A stretch of 64,000 nucleotides of DNA from the NCBI GenBank assembly GCA_918807975.1, contig OU964918.1:3100001-3164000 (forward strand), in the 5' to 3' direction. Position 1 is the stretch's first letter. The number at the start of each line of letters is the position of its first letter. Positions 12,133-22,966 of the stretch are shown here, piece after piece. The DNA comes from Aplidium turbinatum. Lineage: Eukaryota; Chordata; Ascidiacea; Aplousobranchia; Polyclinidae. The notes beneath the pieces were generated by a model. The model made no database searches. It saw only the letters and a program-made list of their open reading frames with translations, and was not told the DNA's origin. A program made the translations under genes and the position numbers.

Positions 12133-12240
12133 TTTTTTTGGTTTTGTGTGAATATTGATCATAAATCCAAAGTTTGAAAAAATTTCATCAATGTTTGCCT
12201 TACCCACATGGGCAGTTTTTGTGACTCATTTTGTAAAAAA
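12133..12240. repeat. Dispersed repeat family Y, copy 1
   Basis: About 100 bp (CAAAGTTTGAAAAAATTTCA, ATGGGCAGTTTTTGTGACTCA) that reappears inverted at 18198-18296. No coding potential was recognised. Confidence 0.65.
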
Positions 12241-14057
12241 ATTACCTTTTTTACCTTTAAATGACGCTATTTTTACGTTACATCATCAAAGCAACTTTAA
12301 AAATGCCCATTGTGTTACTGCACCTCTCAAAAAAATTATGCTCTGATTGGGTTTTTGGATCTGGAGATATGGGAAAAATATTACCCATTTTTAGCTCTCT
12401 ACTCCAATTAGTGGCGAAAATATGACTTGAGTTTTCTTGGCAACCACTCAACTAATTTGAACAAAAATTTCCATTTTATGGTGAATGGGTTTTGTTTCTG
12501 GCACTGGCTTATTGTAATACTGCCACTAGAGGGCAGTGAAGTATCAATGTAAGTGATTTGATGGTATCATTTGTCTGTAACATAACTAAAACTTCGTCCG
12601 AAAAGACGTTAAACTGGTGTGATACTGTTCCACTTTGATATTATTGTTTACACAGTTTTCTCAACGTGTAGCTTTATCCGTTGGCCTTTATCTGTTGTTC
12701 GCTTAAACCGTTTCGCTACTGTCAAATTTCCTGCTAGGTAGACAATGATGATGAAGCATTTGTTTCGTCATTGTTGCCTACGTGTTGTTTTCGCACGATA
12801 TATACTGGTTCATCGTAGTGTTTATTCATTCGCTATTCAAGCTGTACTGAAGAGAGTTTAATACTCGAAATGTAGATATACAGCAATTCATGTTGTGTAT
12901 AGAATGGAATTAAAAGCGGATTTGGTGTTAGAAGTCTTGTCTCAGATTTCATAGAATTCAGACATACGAAGTGTGGCGGAGAAGAAGCGTGACCAGCAGA
13001 AAGGAAACATTTTGTCAGGACATGGATTTAAACGAACATAACTAAACTTTCATCAGTTCAAACAACAAAAGACGTTACAAACACGTTACAAACACTTTTC
13101 TCAACCAGACCTCTGGGGACGTTATTGCATGTAAGAAATCTTCCTTCTTTATTTTTCCGCAACCTGCACACAATTTAGAAAGTTTTCTTCAGTTTTGGGA
13201 GAATGTAAAACATTGGTCACAAGCTTCACTTCCCTCTCAGTCATTGCAAACTCTCAGAGCGCATAATCGCTCTGCAAACGGCGTTCTCCTCCTTTTCTTT
13301 CACTGTACTGCAGGCTTGTTAAGAAAAGCATTGAGCATTGCAAAATTTGAAAAAACGGTTTGCTATCAAATGTGACAAACTGTGTCAAAGAAAGCTCTTG
13401 CATAGTTTTGATGCCAGGTAGGTTTGCCTTGTCAAATTGAACACAAAACCTTCTCCTAATTGATTTATTTTTCAGAGGTTACTCTTACAAGACTTTCATC
13501 CAGGACATCTTTTTGTCTCAAGATTATACCTTCATCCTACAGGCTTCATCACACATGAGCTTTCCTGACAAATGTCATATGTGCCTTGAAAAAGCTTTAA
13601 CCATATCTGCACGGGGTTTTATGAGGACGCCCCTCTCTAGTAGTGAAGAATTTCTCAGAAAGAAATATGCTAGAAATGTGAAATTTCTTGACTTTTAGTT
13701 TTTGTTTTTTGCGAATTTTCTAAACCTAAACTGGTAATTTTTCTACCTTCCACCCTTCACAATAAGCATTTCTTCTCAGGTGGATAGAAATTTTTGTGCA
13801 GTGCTAGATATATATAATTTAATGTAAGTGCAATATAAATGTTAGTGCAATTAATTTGAAATACAAAAACGCCCAAAATGCCTTATATTTAAGAAAAAAA
13901 GTAATTTTTTGTTTTGTTTTGGAGTACTCTATGTAATCTAAGATTACTTATTTCAATTTGTAGATATTTTCGGGAAATTAAAATAAAAACCGAATTGCTG
14001 ATGTCTTTTCATCTCAAACACTTTATTTCAATAAATTTGTTGGGTAAATTTAAACTT
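12241..14057. other. No gene recognised apart from one ribozyme-like core
   Basis: Sequence with no confident coding region. At 12960-13025 a short block (TTTTGTCAGGACATGGATTT) matches the inverted sequence at about 595-620, upstream of the LINE tail at the window start, so LINE debris is possible. Confidence 0.4.
12847..12870 (+). ncRNA. Hammerhead ribozyme-like core 2
   Basis: CTGAAGA, stem II GAGT/ACTC with loop TTAAT, then GAAA. The core fits the consensus, but with a 4-bp stem II and no resolved stem I or III. No PLE coding sequence is adjacent. Confidence 0.4.
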
Positions 14058-14139
14058 TAGACAGACAATCGATAACAACTTAATAACATTGAATTGCATA
14101 ATTCAAAATTAATACAGAAATGAAATAGATACATAATTT

Positions 14140-14167
14140 CGAACGTTTTCGGCAAAACTTTCTGCCC
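14140..14167 (-). ncRNA. Hammerhead ribozyme-like core 3 (inverted arm)
   Basis: The minus-strand twin of the core at 15167-15194, in the left arm of the palindrome: CTGAAGA, stem II GGCA/TGCC, GAAA. Confidence 0.5.
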
Positions 14168-14641
14168 TCTTCAGGAAAATATCTTAATTCATCTAAATAA
14201 AACAATTATTCGTGAAATGTTAATAATAAATGACTGAAATTCAATAAAACTGCACTGACCTGCGTACAAGCAACAACTGACGAACAAACACAAAAGGTGG
14301 TAACAATCTGTCATAATTATGCGGGAGTGTGGTCATGAGACGAGATAGTGAGCGGACAACATAACATAAAATAAACGTAAGCTAATACAAATTCAACAAA
14401 AAAGATGCCCCTCCAGCGAATAATTGTTTGTTGAGCCTGGGGTTGTGCTGCTTTATTTGGAGTGCCTCATGAATTTTAGTTTCAAACTCCGATTGACAGT
14501 TGCGAATTATTTTGAATGAATCTAATGTAAATTTGATGTTGGAACAAATACTGCAGTCATAAATGTGACATCTAAGTATAAATGTGATAAATAAATGACA
14601 TCTTAATATAAATGTGACAAATAAGTCATCTTCGTTCCAAC

Positions 14642-14959
14642 ATTGTCTACAAATTCACTTGTTCGTGCGACACGAACATGACATACATAGGTATGTCCAC
14701 AAGACACTTGGTAACAAGAGCAACGGAACACCTAAATTTAACAGACATCAATAAGCACAGTGCAATCAAAGACCACATTTATGACTGCAGTATTTGTTCC
14801 AACATCAAATTTACATTAGATTCATTCAAGATAATTCGCAACTGTCAATCAGAGTTTGAAACTAAAATTCATGAGGCACTCCAAATAAAGCAGCACAACC
14901 CCAGGCTCAACAAACAATTATTCGCTGGAGGGGCATCTTTTTTGTTGAATTTGTATTAG
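14642..14959 (+). pseudogene. PLE GIY-YIG endonuclease domain
   Basis: Frame reads NIVYKFTCSCDTNMTYIGM, the YxF-x-C-x-C then YIG motif of the Penelope-like GIY-YIG endonuclease, followed by RHLVTRATEHL, SAIKDHIYDC and a C-terminal PRLNKQLFAGGASFLLN. The domain nicks target DNA for insertion of these retroelements. An ATG exists at 14678, but coding signal starts about 36 bp earlier, so that ATG is internal. The reverse-transcriptase part that should precede it is absent. The 3' portion from 14774 lies in the palindrome arm and is therefore duplicated in reverse at 14388-14567. Confidence 0.85.
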
Positions 14960-15166
14960 CTTACGTTTATTTTATGTTATGTTGTCCGCTCACTATCTCG
15001 TCTCATGACCACACTCCCGCATAATTATGACAGATTGCTACCGCCTTTTGTGTTTGTTCGTCAGTTGTTGCTTGTACGCAGGTCAGTGCAGTTTTATTGA
15101 ATTTCAGTCATTTATTATTAACATTTCACGAATAATTGTTTTGTTTAGATGAATTAAGATATTTTC

Positions 15167-15194
15167 CTGAAGAGGGCAGAAAGTTTTGCCGAAA
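15167..15194 (+). ncRNA. Hammerhead ribozyme-like core 4
   Basis: CTGAAGA, stem II GGCA/TGCC, GAAA, then ACGTTCG, about 210 bp downstream of the PLE stop codon. This is the position where PLE terminal ribozymes are known. Confidence 0.55.
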
Positions 15195-15354
15195 ACGTTC
15201 GAAATTATGTATCTATTTCATTTCTGTATTAATTTTGAATTATGCAATTCAATGTTATTAAGTTGTTATCGATTGTCTGTCTATGGTTTTTAAAAAGTAC
15301 CTCTCTACCAAAGCTATACAAATTTAAACTTCTATACGCACAATACACCGCACA

Positions 15355-17271
15355 CACACATGGCTATTATCTTGTGAAATATTTTGGCTCTGTGATTTTC
15401 ATAGCTCCTGTTATTAACGATTAATTAGCACGGGGCTAAGATAGCCCGTGACGTGTTTCCGCGTGCGAAAACAGCTCGTATTAAGATAAGGTTAAGTGCA
15501 GCAGCACTTACAATGAGGTCAACATCAGCGAACCTCTTGATACTGTTGACAAATTCAAGATCAACATGTGGTGCTGATTTTGCAAGCGGGCAACTAAACC
15601 ACAAAGCATGAAATCGCGACGCAGTTTTTCCCACCACGCTACAGCTATCTGCGACTCTAACTTCCACATTTCCGAAGTTTGGAACAGTGAATGGAAAGAA
15701 GTAACGAGACCAATTCAATTTCTAGTCCTTCCAACACCAATACACCACCTGGAGCATAACTACCACGGAAGAAGTAGGTGAAGCTCAATCGCTTGCGATC
15801 TGAAGTGAGCCGTTTCAATAGCAACATGTTCCAATGGGCCTCGCCGACTCATCCATCTTGTGTATGTGACTCAGATTTTTAGATGGCATACTACCTTATC
15901 TACCAACGTCCTGTATACCGACCCAGGATAGATAAGTAGACTTAACAACGTTCGATAAACACTAAAGGTACATCAAACCACCATCATCAAACATTTATTA
16001 AAGTTGTACTATCTTTAGATCAATTGTGTAAAATGTTTTTTTTTTTTCTTCAATTTTTGAATGCTTCTGACAACCAAACCAATCAGAATAATCGTCTAAA
16101 ACAAGATTATTTGTAATACTTGAAAACTTTGCTTCTGTCCAATAAAGTTTGAGAGTTGTGGTGCCACTAACAGAGAACTTATGGGGGTCTGAAAACCCTA
16201 TCAGGTTGAAATGGCCTATTTTTACCCCTATTAACACCAGAAACAATAAGCTTACCAACTCTAGGTGGGGCACAAACCCTCAGAATGACCGCAATGGCTC
16301 TGTTCTATTCCAAGGAAGAACCGTGCACTCTAACCGTGTAATCAACAATTCTTGTCGCCTCATTATTAGATGTTTGAAGCCTACAAATACTAACAGACTT
16401 TACCTGTTTGCTGGTATTCCACCACCACACAGTAGAAGAGATATTAACAGTGAAGCTCAATCAATCAATCAATGTTTTATTTGTCAGTAACAGGAACATA
16501 GGTACATGTTGAAAGTTGAAAGCTGAAAGTTGAAAGCTGAAAGGCTAAAGCAAACATGTGATGAAAGACACTCTCTGTGGTCAAACTGCTGCAAAGACAC
16601 GATTGAAATCAAGAAAAAGCTTTCTAATACACGTTCAACTACTAATCTCAACAAAACAACAAGGCTTTAGCAATGGAAACAACAATTAGGAAATGACCCA
16701 TCATACGCGGAAATGAAGGTTCCACCGTCAGAGTCCCTTCTCCCAGGAACAAACGCCCCTGAGAAAAGCGGAAAAACCTTGAATGGACTCCGATCCGGTG
16801 TTGGCCGTACCAAATCTGCAAATCTGCAATCGTAAAGTGGAGCTACAACACGGGCCCAGTTACATGTATCTGTCGTACAAGCCCCAAACAGCGGACCATC
16901 TTTTTGTGTGCCCCCTGCTAACCACACAGTGCAGCGATGCAACAAGTGGGACCTTTCAATGTACAACTTTGTCGCATAAGAATGTGTCGATCTGTGATGT
17001 ATCAACAAAATTTAGAAGACTCGATAGAAGAAGACCCCTATGTTTAGAGCTCTAAATGACCATGTGTGCATTTTATGGTCGTATGGTCGACCAACTGCCT
17101 GTTCTAAAGCAACACAAAACTAAAGTATTTTAACTCTATCTTAATACCAGCTGTTTTCGTACGAGGAAAGCACGTCACGGGCTATTTAGCCCCGTGCTAA
17201 TTAATCGCAAATAATGGGAGCTATGAAAATCACAGAGCCAAAAATATTTTACAAGTCAATAGCCATGTGTA
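15355..17271. mobile_element. Inverted-repeat element of 1.9 kb
   Basis: Arms of about 141 bp at 15355-15495 and 17131-17271 match inverted (shared blocks GATTAATTAGCACGGGGCTA, AGCCCGTGACGTG, TGGCTCTGTGATTTTCATAG). The interior holds no transposase. It contains a LINE tail at 16670-17050 and a short (AATC)n tract near 16460. It could be a non-autonomous DNA transposon or an inverted duplication of one repeat. No target duplication was seen. Confidence 0.65.
16670..17050 (+). mobile_element. LINE ORF2 C-terminal fragment
   Basis: Frames give LNGLRSGVGRTKS, then a CxC motif, then PQTADHLFVCPLL, the same C-terminal hallmark (LNxLRSGxGR, CxCG, QTxxHLxxCP) as the fragment at 120-600. The motif crosses two frames, so it is decayed. 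It sits within the 1.9-kb inverted-repeat element. Confidence 0.7.
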
Positions 17272-17280
17272 TTAGAGTGG

Positions 17281-17898
17281 AGTGAAAAAGACTTTTTTTT
17301 AACTTTAAAAAAAGGAAGTGCTAAAATGAGGGCATATTGCTAAAAAACAACTTTGAAAGTGATTTTAGGGAGTAGGTCTTAATAGGAGCAGGCCTACCCC
17401 CATTCTTAGGGCCCAAAATCCCCCAAAATTGATAAACGGTCATAACTTTGGAACCAGTTGAGCTAAGAAGTTGGTTTTTGTGTCAAAAGATTCAGAACTA
17501 CCATGTTCCAATCTGTTCTAAGAGAACAACTTTTTCTCCATTTGCATTATGAAAAGAGTTATATAGGCCTATAGGCTACAGTACTGCAGACACAAAATAA
17601 AGAGCTAAAATCACATTATTTACTATAACTCTTTTTATAATGCAAATAGAGAAAACAGTTCTCTTAGAACAGATAGAAAAATGGTAGTTCTGAATCTTTT
17701 GACACAAAAACTAACTCCTTAGCTAAACTGGTTCCAAAGTTATGACCGTTTATCATTTTTGGGAGATTTGTATAAATGGGGGTAGGCGTTCTCCTATTAA
17801 GATCTACTCCCCAAAATCACTTTCAAAGTTATTTTTTAGCAATGTCCCCTCATTTTAGACTGCCTGTTTCAGAGATTAAAAAAAAAGTATTTTTCACT
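17281..17898. mobile_element. Foldback element with about 280-bp arms
   Basis: Left arm 17281-17563 and right arm 17624-17898 pair along nearly their whole length (for example AGTGAAAAAGAC with GTATTTTTCACT, and GGTCATAACTTTGGAACCAG with CTGGTTCCAAAGTTATGACC). The 60-bp loop has a TAGGCCTATAGGCTA cluster on its left side. It has no coding capacity. It directly abuts the 1.9-kb inverted-repeat element on its left. Confidence 0.85.
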
Positions 17899-18197
17899 TT
17901 TTGGTCACCCATCCAATACCCATGTATCAAGAAATGTTGTTTGTTATTGTTGAATTGTGTATATAATGAGCTAACATAACAAATTTTAGTTTCACATTAC
18001 ATTTACAATAGAAGTTATAGGGCCCTGAAAAATTGCCATACGCTATAAATGAGTACAAATATCCTTATATCTGCTGACCCAATGGCCCAATCAGGGCAAA
18101 CTTCTTTCAAATTGTTTAAAGAACCAAAAAGCATTTTTTTAAAGTTTATTTAATGAGGTAACGTTAACACCACGACCACTAGTGGCAAAAGAGTTAT

Positions 18198-18296
18198 TTT
18201 ATGAGTCACAAAAACTGCCCATGAGGGTGAGGCAAACGTTAATGAAATTTTTTCAAACTTTGGATTTATGATTAATATTCATTAACACAAAACCAG
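18198..18296. repeat. Dispersed repeat family Y, copy 2 (inverted)
   Basis: Inverted match to 12133-12240. It continues leftward into sequence without recognisable content. Confidence 0.65.
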
Positions 18297-18299
18297 AAA

Positions 18300-18876
18300 A
18301 GTCAATCTGCTTTTGAAAAGGTCAGGACGTGTGCAACACCTCACTGGAAGCTGTAACATTGGATGTATCAACAACGCACGATTTACACCAACATGAACAA
18401 CGCTGCAAAAGCGTGACAAAAAATTTTCTCAACGAATTGTATCACAATTATTTGGTGTCATATGTGCTTTATTCAAAAGTGGAAAAGTTTATAATACTAC
18501 AGCAGAGGATCATTCCGAGTTGCCAAAATTTGCTTTCCATGTTTCGAGACAACGTCGAATCATCGGAAAAACTGGTTGACTTTACCAGCTGAAATCGTGC
18601 ACTGACGCAACAAAAGTGTCCAGGTTGAGTAAGAAACGATAAGTTGTATGGTACTGTACTATGGCTCTGTTTTGAACTCGTGCTCCCACTGGGATTAGCA
18701 CTTAACAGGACAAAAACTTATAGTTTGAAGCATTTTAGAATTGAAGCATTGAGCAGAGAACCAGCTTGCATGCCGCTTCAGCCGTCCGCATGCCAGGAAC
18801 GTAGCAACGTGGGGAGAGGCCTAAGGGAGCAATCGCCCATCCAAAATGTTATGTTACTCTCCCAAAAAATATGATT
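18300..18876. other. No gene recognised
   Basis: Two open frames (18329-18592, 18644-18874) with no recognisable domains. There is no other evidence of function. Confidence 0.35.
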
Positions 18877-19272
18877 TTAACCCATTTATGCCAAGCGTCC
18901 TGTATGTAGGACACCTACTCAAATTAAAATTTTTCTTCGCACGTTCAGTTTTTAGATTTAGACGAAGTCAAAATACATTTATGAGTATTTTTGCAGCATA
19001 TATCACAAATTGTTTCAAAAAATTGCTTTTTTAGTTGAGGCTTAATATCATTTTTCATTTTCCCGATTTTGCTAAGTCTGAAATTTTGAAAGCGCATGTC
19101 GAATTATGATACTGAATCCTCATATACAAATAAGCTTCCAAAAATATTTGTCATTGTCTTTGTTCGTTATGTATCAACATATTTTACAGCATTTCATTGA
19201 CAGTAAAATTTTTGAGAAATTTGGTTCAAAAGATTGGTGTCCTAGCCTATATATAGGTCGCTAGGCACACGT

Positions 19273-19565
19273 GTTAGCAAAAGCGGCAATCAATTCCCAC
19301 GCATCAAGCGGTATCAAACAGCGATTAACAAACAGCGGTACAAACCTACTATTTCTACGTCGTATAACAAAGTAGTTGTGTTTGTTTTTAGAACAATAAC
19401 ATAATTATCGTAATTTACTGAAGCAAAATGAAGCAAAAGCGTCAATCAATTGCCACGCATCAAGCGGTATCAAACAGCGATTCCCTATGATTTCTACGCT
19501 GCATAACAAAGTAGTTGTGTTTGTTTTTAGAACAATAACATATTTATCGTAATTTAATGAATTTT
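19273..19565. repeat. Direct duplication of about 135 bp
   Basis: Two tandem copies share CACGCATCAAGCGGTATCAA and TAGTTGTGTTTGTTTTTAGA. The second copy lacks a short AACAAACAGCGGTAC-type block present in the first. It lies in the 5' part of piggyBac element B. Confidence 0.75.
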
Positions 19566-19869
19566 TTTGATAAATTTTTAGTTTTCTCTTGGCGTTTTTA
19601 CATGCGCATCGTGACGTAAGCGAAGTAAGTATGGGTCTGGTAAGTAAGAAGTAGCCCAGTATAGGCCTTGGAGGAAACCTTGTCAACAATTTTGCTGATG
19701 TCATCGCCAGCTGCGGCAGAAATTTTTTCCACTTGTGCTACGACAACTTTTTCAGTAGTGTGAAATTGGCTACGACGCTGAAGGACAAATTAGTGAGAGC
19801 AACAGGTACAATTCGTAAAAACAGCACCGAAAAATGTCCGCTGATCGCTAAGAATGCTCTGAAAAAACA

Positions 19870-20450
19870 AGGAAGAGGCAAGTTACATTTTAGAGCCGAT
19901 ACCTACCGACAACGGCCTTCTGGTTTGCCAATGGAATGACAACGGTGTGGTAAATTTATGCTCGAATGCGGCTGGAGTTTACCCAACTTCTAAAGCCTCT
20001 CGATATTCATCCTCTGAGAAGAAGCGTGTGCAAATTGAACAACCTTGATTGATCAAGCTCTATAACGAACATATGGGGGGGAACGTTGATAGAATGGACC
20101 AGAACATTTCGAACTATCGCATCGCAATGAGAGGTAAAAAATGTCATACATGCTCGATATTTCTGTCAACAATGCATGGCAACTGCAAGAAATTTGCAAT
20201 AGCGGCAATTCAATAGATTTGCTTTGTTTTCGAAGATATATTGCCAGAGTATACTTGTCACAACATGGGAAGCCACCTCAATGAAGAAAACGGGGCAGAC
20301 CACAAAATTTTTTATCCGATATACGTTACGATGCCTAGGCTACGAGCATTGGGTGCTAGCCCAGGACAAACAAACTCTATGCGCCTATTGCCATGCAATA
20401 ACTACTACAAGATGCGAAAAATGTGATGTCGGTCTGCATGTCATGTGACT
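19870..20450 (+). pseudogene. piggyBac B transposase, C-terminal half
   Basis: Pieces of a PGBD3/4-like transposase appear in order: WNDNGVVNLCSNAAGVYP, then IKLYNEHMGGNVDRMDQNIS (the third catalytic region, MGGxDxxDQN) with YRIAMRGKK, and the C-terminal cysteine-rich domain CAYCHAITTTRCEKCDVGLH. Frames shift between pieces. At 20336-20342 a TAGGCTA interrupts the frame; removing 5 bp there joins IRYD to EHWVLA, matching the family pattern RYD-x-x-HW just before the cysteine-rich domain. The N-terminal part is not recognisable. Confidence 0.8.
20336..20342 (+). other. TA-GGC-TA micro-insertion in a transposase gene
   Basis: TAGGCTA sits exactly where the piggyBac B frame changes. Collapsing it to TA (minus 5 bp) restores the frame into the conserved HW...C..C region. 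See findings. Confidence 0.6.
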
Positions 20451-20660
20451 TGTTTCAGTGATGTGTTGCTTTGCTACTTTTCAGCTTCGTATTTTGTGAA
20501 CTTTCATTTGAATAAAATGCTCAATGAGAAGACATATTTCCCATTTATCACTTTGAGCGATAACGATTAGGCCTACGCACTACGCGCAAGAAACTTGCAA
20601 AACTTGATAACGGATTTGCCTAGAGTCCTATATGTAGGACGTCTTTTTCTCGACCAGTAC

Positions 20661-21214
20661 TAACATAATTAAGAAAAAATTAATTGTGAAATGTTTTTAG
20701 ATCATGATTATGCACTACTTAAATTTTCAAATTTTTTTTAAAGTAATTTCCCTTTCGGCACAAATAGGTCAATGCTATTAAAAAGTTTATTGACAGTGGA
20801 TCACATATTGAATGAAATTGCATAAATGTTTGGCGGCATTCGGCAGCTATATTTTGAAACACATTCTTTATTTTAAGCATTAAAATTTATTGGTCTCCCA
20901 ACAGTTGTTTTTTCCCTTCTCCCTCTTAATTTTTTTATTTCTGGCTATGTCACTGTCGCGTAATTATGCTAGTCTCAGATTGAAAGCAAGCAAAGTAAAA
21001 ATCGCTCAAAATTTACAAAATGTATTACTGTAAGCCAAAAGTGAGTGAGAATTCACTTTTGGAAAGCTTTCAGAGGCTTTGAAAATCTTATAGTATGATT
21101 AGCCTAAATAATCAAGAAAGGCCATGCCATCTGGCCAACGATTTCGTTCTACTTTCTCTAGTGGTTTTGCGGTGTTGTTGAGTGATATTTTGTATAGTTT
21201 ACACTCTTTTGTTC
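20661..21214. other. No gene recognised
   Basis: AT-rich. A small inverted pair (AAAAGTGA / TCACTTTT) lies near 21038-21060. Nothing else was seen. Confidence 0.35.
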
Positions 21215-21765
21215 GTCTTGGAATCAATGAGTGGAGGATATGTTTCAACAATGTTTCCACAATATGGTGTTGGCATCCAATAACAAGTTTTTAGTGCATT
21301 ATTTTCATTTTTTAAACCTACGACATAAATATTCTTTGTGCATGCTCGCTCGTTCCATCAAAGTGCAAACACCAGTATTGATGTTTTAAATTTTCTATAA
21401 ATTTCGTTTTTAATTCTTCATTTTTCATTACAGCTGTGTAAATATTACTTTGAGATAAGGTGGGTATGGAAATACCACTTTCTCACAAGGTTTTGCACTC
21501 AATTTTTCTTTCAACAGTTGATTTATCTTGTTGAATTGGCAAGTTTGGCTTATTCCATAATTGTTTTACTTCACTTGCTATCAACACAACTTTCTCCTTT
21601 TGTCTTTTCACACATGAAGATAAAGTTTTGTATCTATTTAAGATACGTTGTTCTTTGGAATTTATAGCCTTTGATTGAGACGATCCACAGTTGTATGATT
21701 TATTAAAGTCTTATCTTCCTGGAATTGTACCGAATTTAAAGTTTTCGTTTTCATTTCAAAAGGAA
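21215..21765 (-). pseudogene. Decayed transposase-like fragment, family not identified
   Basis: Minus-strand frames read KRQKEKVVLIASEVKQLWNK, then further on FIENLKHQYWCLHFDGT and, one frame over, VVGLKNE-type text (VGLKNENNALKTCYWM). The order WCLHFDG then LKNE about 20 residues later resembles a multicopy invertebrate transposon protein with an aspartate in HFDG, but I cannot name the superfamily. Several frame changes and stops make it non-functional. Its right edge meets a small foldback at 21775. No terminal repeats were assigned. Confidence 0.5.
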
Positions 21766-21774
21766 GTGCATTCC

Positions 21775-21869
21775 CAGACAGCCACTTTATCTAGTTCCGA
21801 TCTTTACCAGATCGGGTACGAATCTGACCAGACCTCCACCAGATCTGGACCAAATAAACTGGCTGTCTG
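21775..21869. mobile_element. Miniature foldback, 95 bp
   Basis: Ends CAGACAGCCACTTTATCT and AAATAAACTGGCTGTCTG form inverted repeats. The centre holds further imperfect symmetric GATCTGG/CCAGATC words. No target duplication was determined. Confidence 0.7.
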
Positions 21870-22188
21870 AGTTGTTTGAGATTTAAAGCTCTCAAGTTTA
21901 AAATATTGTGGAAACCGTTAAAACACACTTACTTCTATATATCTTATTAACGTGCAATACGTGAACATGTTTTCAATGTGGAGGGTGACTGTTTTTACTT
22001 TTTAAGCTTTGTTACTGATATTTTCTTTAACCCATTAAAAGCCGCCACAAGTTCCCATTGCTCTTTTTAGGAAATATTTCAGCCACAAAGTTGTATTGTC
22101 ATAACTTTTGAATTAGTTTAAAAAAATTTGATCATTTTTGCTTTTTTGATGCATTTTTTTGTTTGCCTTTTAAAAGGACACCGGCCAG

Positions 22189-22431
22189 CAACTTTACAAA
22201 AGGTACCATTAAAAAATCCCCTTCGAAGTTTGTTTGGTAATTGCAGAAGAAAAAAGAGCAATAGCACTGGTGGGAATCAAACCCACAGCGATGAAATGAC
22301 TATCTGCATCACCGCCCTAACCCTCTGCGCCAAATCAGGCAGTGGCAAACCGATGAGTTAATTTCGCTATTATATGCCTTTTTCTTTTGTTGCTCAAAGG
22401 GGATTTTTTAATGGTACCTTTTGTAAAGTTG
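22189..22431. mobile_element. MITE with tRNA-like core, copy 1
   Basis: Terminal inverted repeats of about 38 bp start CAACTTTACAAAAGGTACC and end with its complement. Between them, read on the minus strand, lies a tRNA-like block: A-box-like TGGCGCAGAGGGTTAGG and B-box GTGGGTTTGATTCCCAC about 40 bp later. A second copy of the same length, with the same layout, is at 54559-54803. No clear target duplication here. Confidence 0.8.
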
Positions 22432-22555
22432 CCACATAGTCAAATGTAAATCTCGCGAAACCCTAACATAAGAAGGTGTTTGTTTCGGTAGAAATTTGTC
22501 AGATCTTTTATGAAGGACATTTCAAAGTTATTGTATGAACATAATATTCACGGTA

Positions 22556-22782
22556 ACCATCGGCGTAGCTAGTGGGGGGGTGTCCCCCCCAGTTGGCAGT
22601 CTCCCCCCCGGTCGGAAGCTTGTGGCAGTAGAATATTTTTAAACGTAAACGAAAAAACGTAGTCAAAATCTTTTTTGAAATGGATTTGGCTCGAATTCTA
22701 TTTGCTGGTTCCTACTTCACGCGTTCAGGGGTGCAAAATCATGGTCCGCCGCGGGCGGCACAAACCATAGCGATACGTCACT
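22556..22782. mobile_element. Probable hAT MITE
   Basis: The left end (GGCGTAGCTAGTGGGGGG) and the right end (ATAGCGATACGTCACTG) resemble CAGTGGCGTAGCTA-type hAT tips, with the GC-rich G/C-run body common in this group. No clean 8-bp duplication was identified. Confidence 0.5.
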
Positions 22783-22966
22783 GACAGTCGTCGGCTCCAG
22801 CTCATGACCGAGCATTGGTTTCGTCATCAAATCGAATTTGGCTTTGGATGGTGATGTCATATATGGCTTTGGAGGCCAGTGTATGATGGAAAAGACGTGG
22901 GCAAAAGTCACATTGTATGGGGGGTAAGGATTGTATGGAGGGAGGGACGTGGTAGTTTTAACTTTT

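Larger units (their letters stand above)
14058..15283. mobile_element. PLE 3' ends in a 510-bp-arm palindrome
   Basis: Left arm 14058-14567 and right arm 14774-15283 are both 510 bp and nearly identical as inverted copies; I noticed only about two differences. The 206-bp spacer holds a short tandem repeat (ATAAATGTGACA-like units) and the beginning of a PLE GIY-YIG domain. Each arm contains the last part of the GIY-YIG coding sequence, 3' sequence and a hammerhead-like core. The near identity suggests a recent event, or fold-back during assembly. Confidence 0.85.
18877..20660 (+). mobile_element. piggyBac element B, right end eroded
   Basis: The left end is TTAACCCATTTATGCC at 18877, followed by the subterminal palindrome GTCCTGTATGTAGGAC. 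A matching subterminal block, GTCCTATATGTAGGAC, lies at about 20631-20646, but no second TTAA-GGGTTAA tip is recognisable. The interior holds a decayed transposase on the plus strand and a local duplication at 19273-19565. Confidence 0.7.

Noticed and set aside
14678-14680. ATG 14678 as a true start of a GIY-YIG protein
   Set aside because: Conserved residues (YKFTCSC) precede it in the same frame; the ATG is internal.
22258-22335. Functional tRNA gene in the first MITE
   Set aside because: A and B boxes are present but no acceptor stem pairs, and the block is repeated in a second MITE copy.
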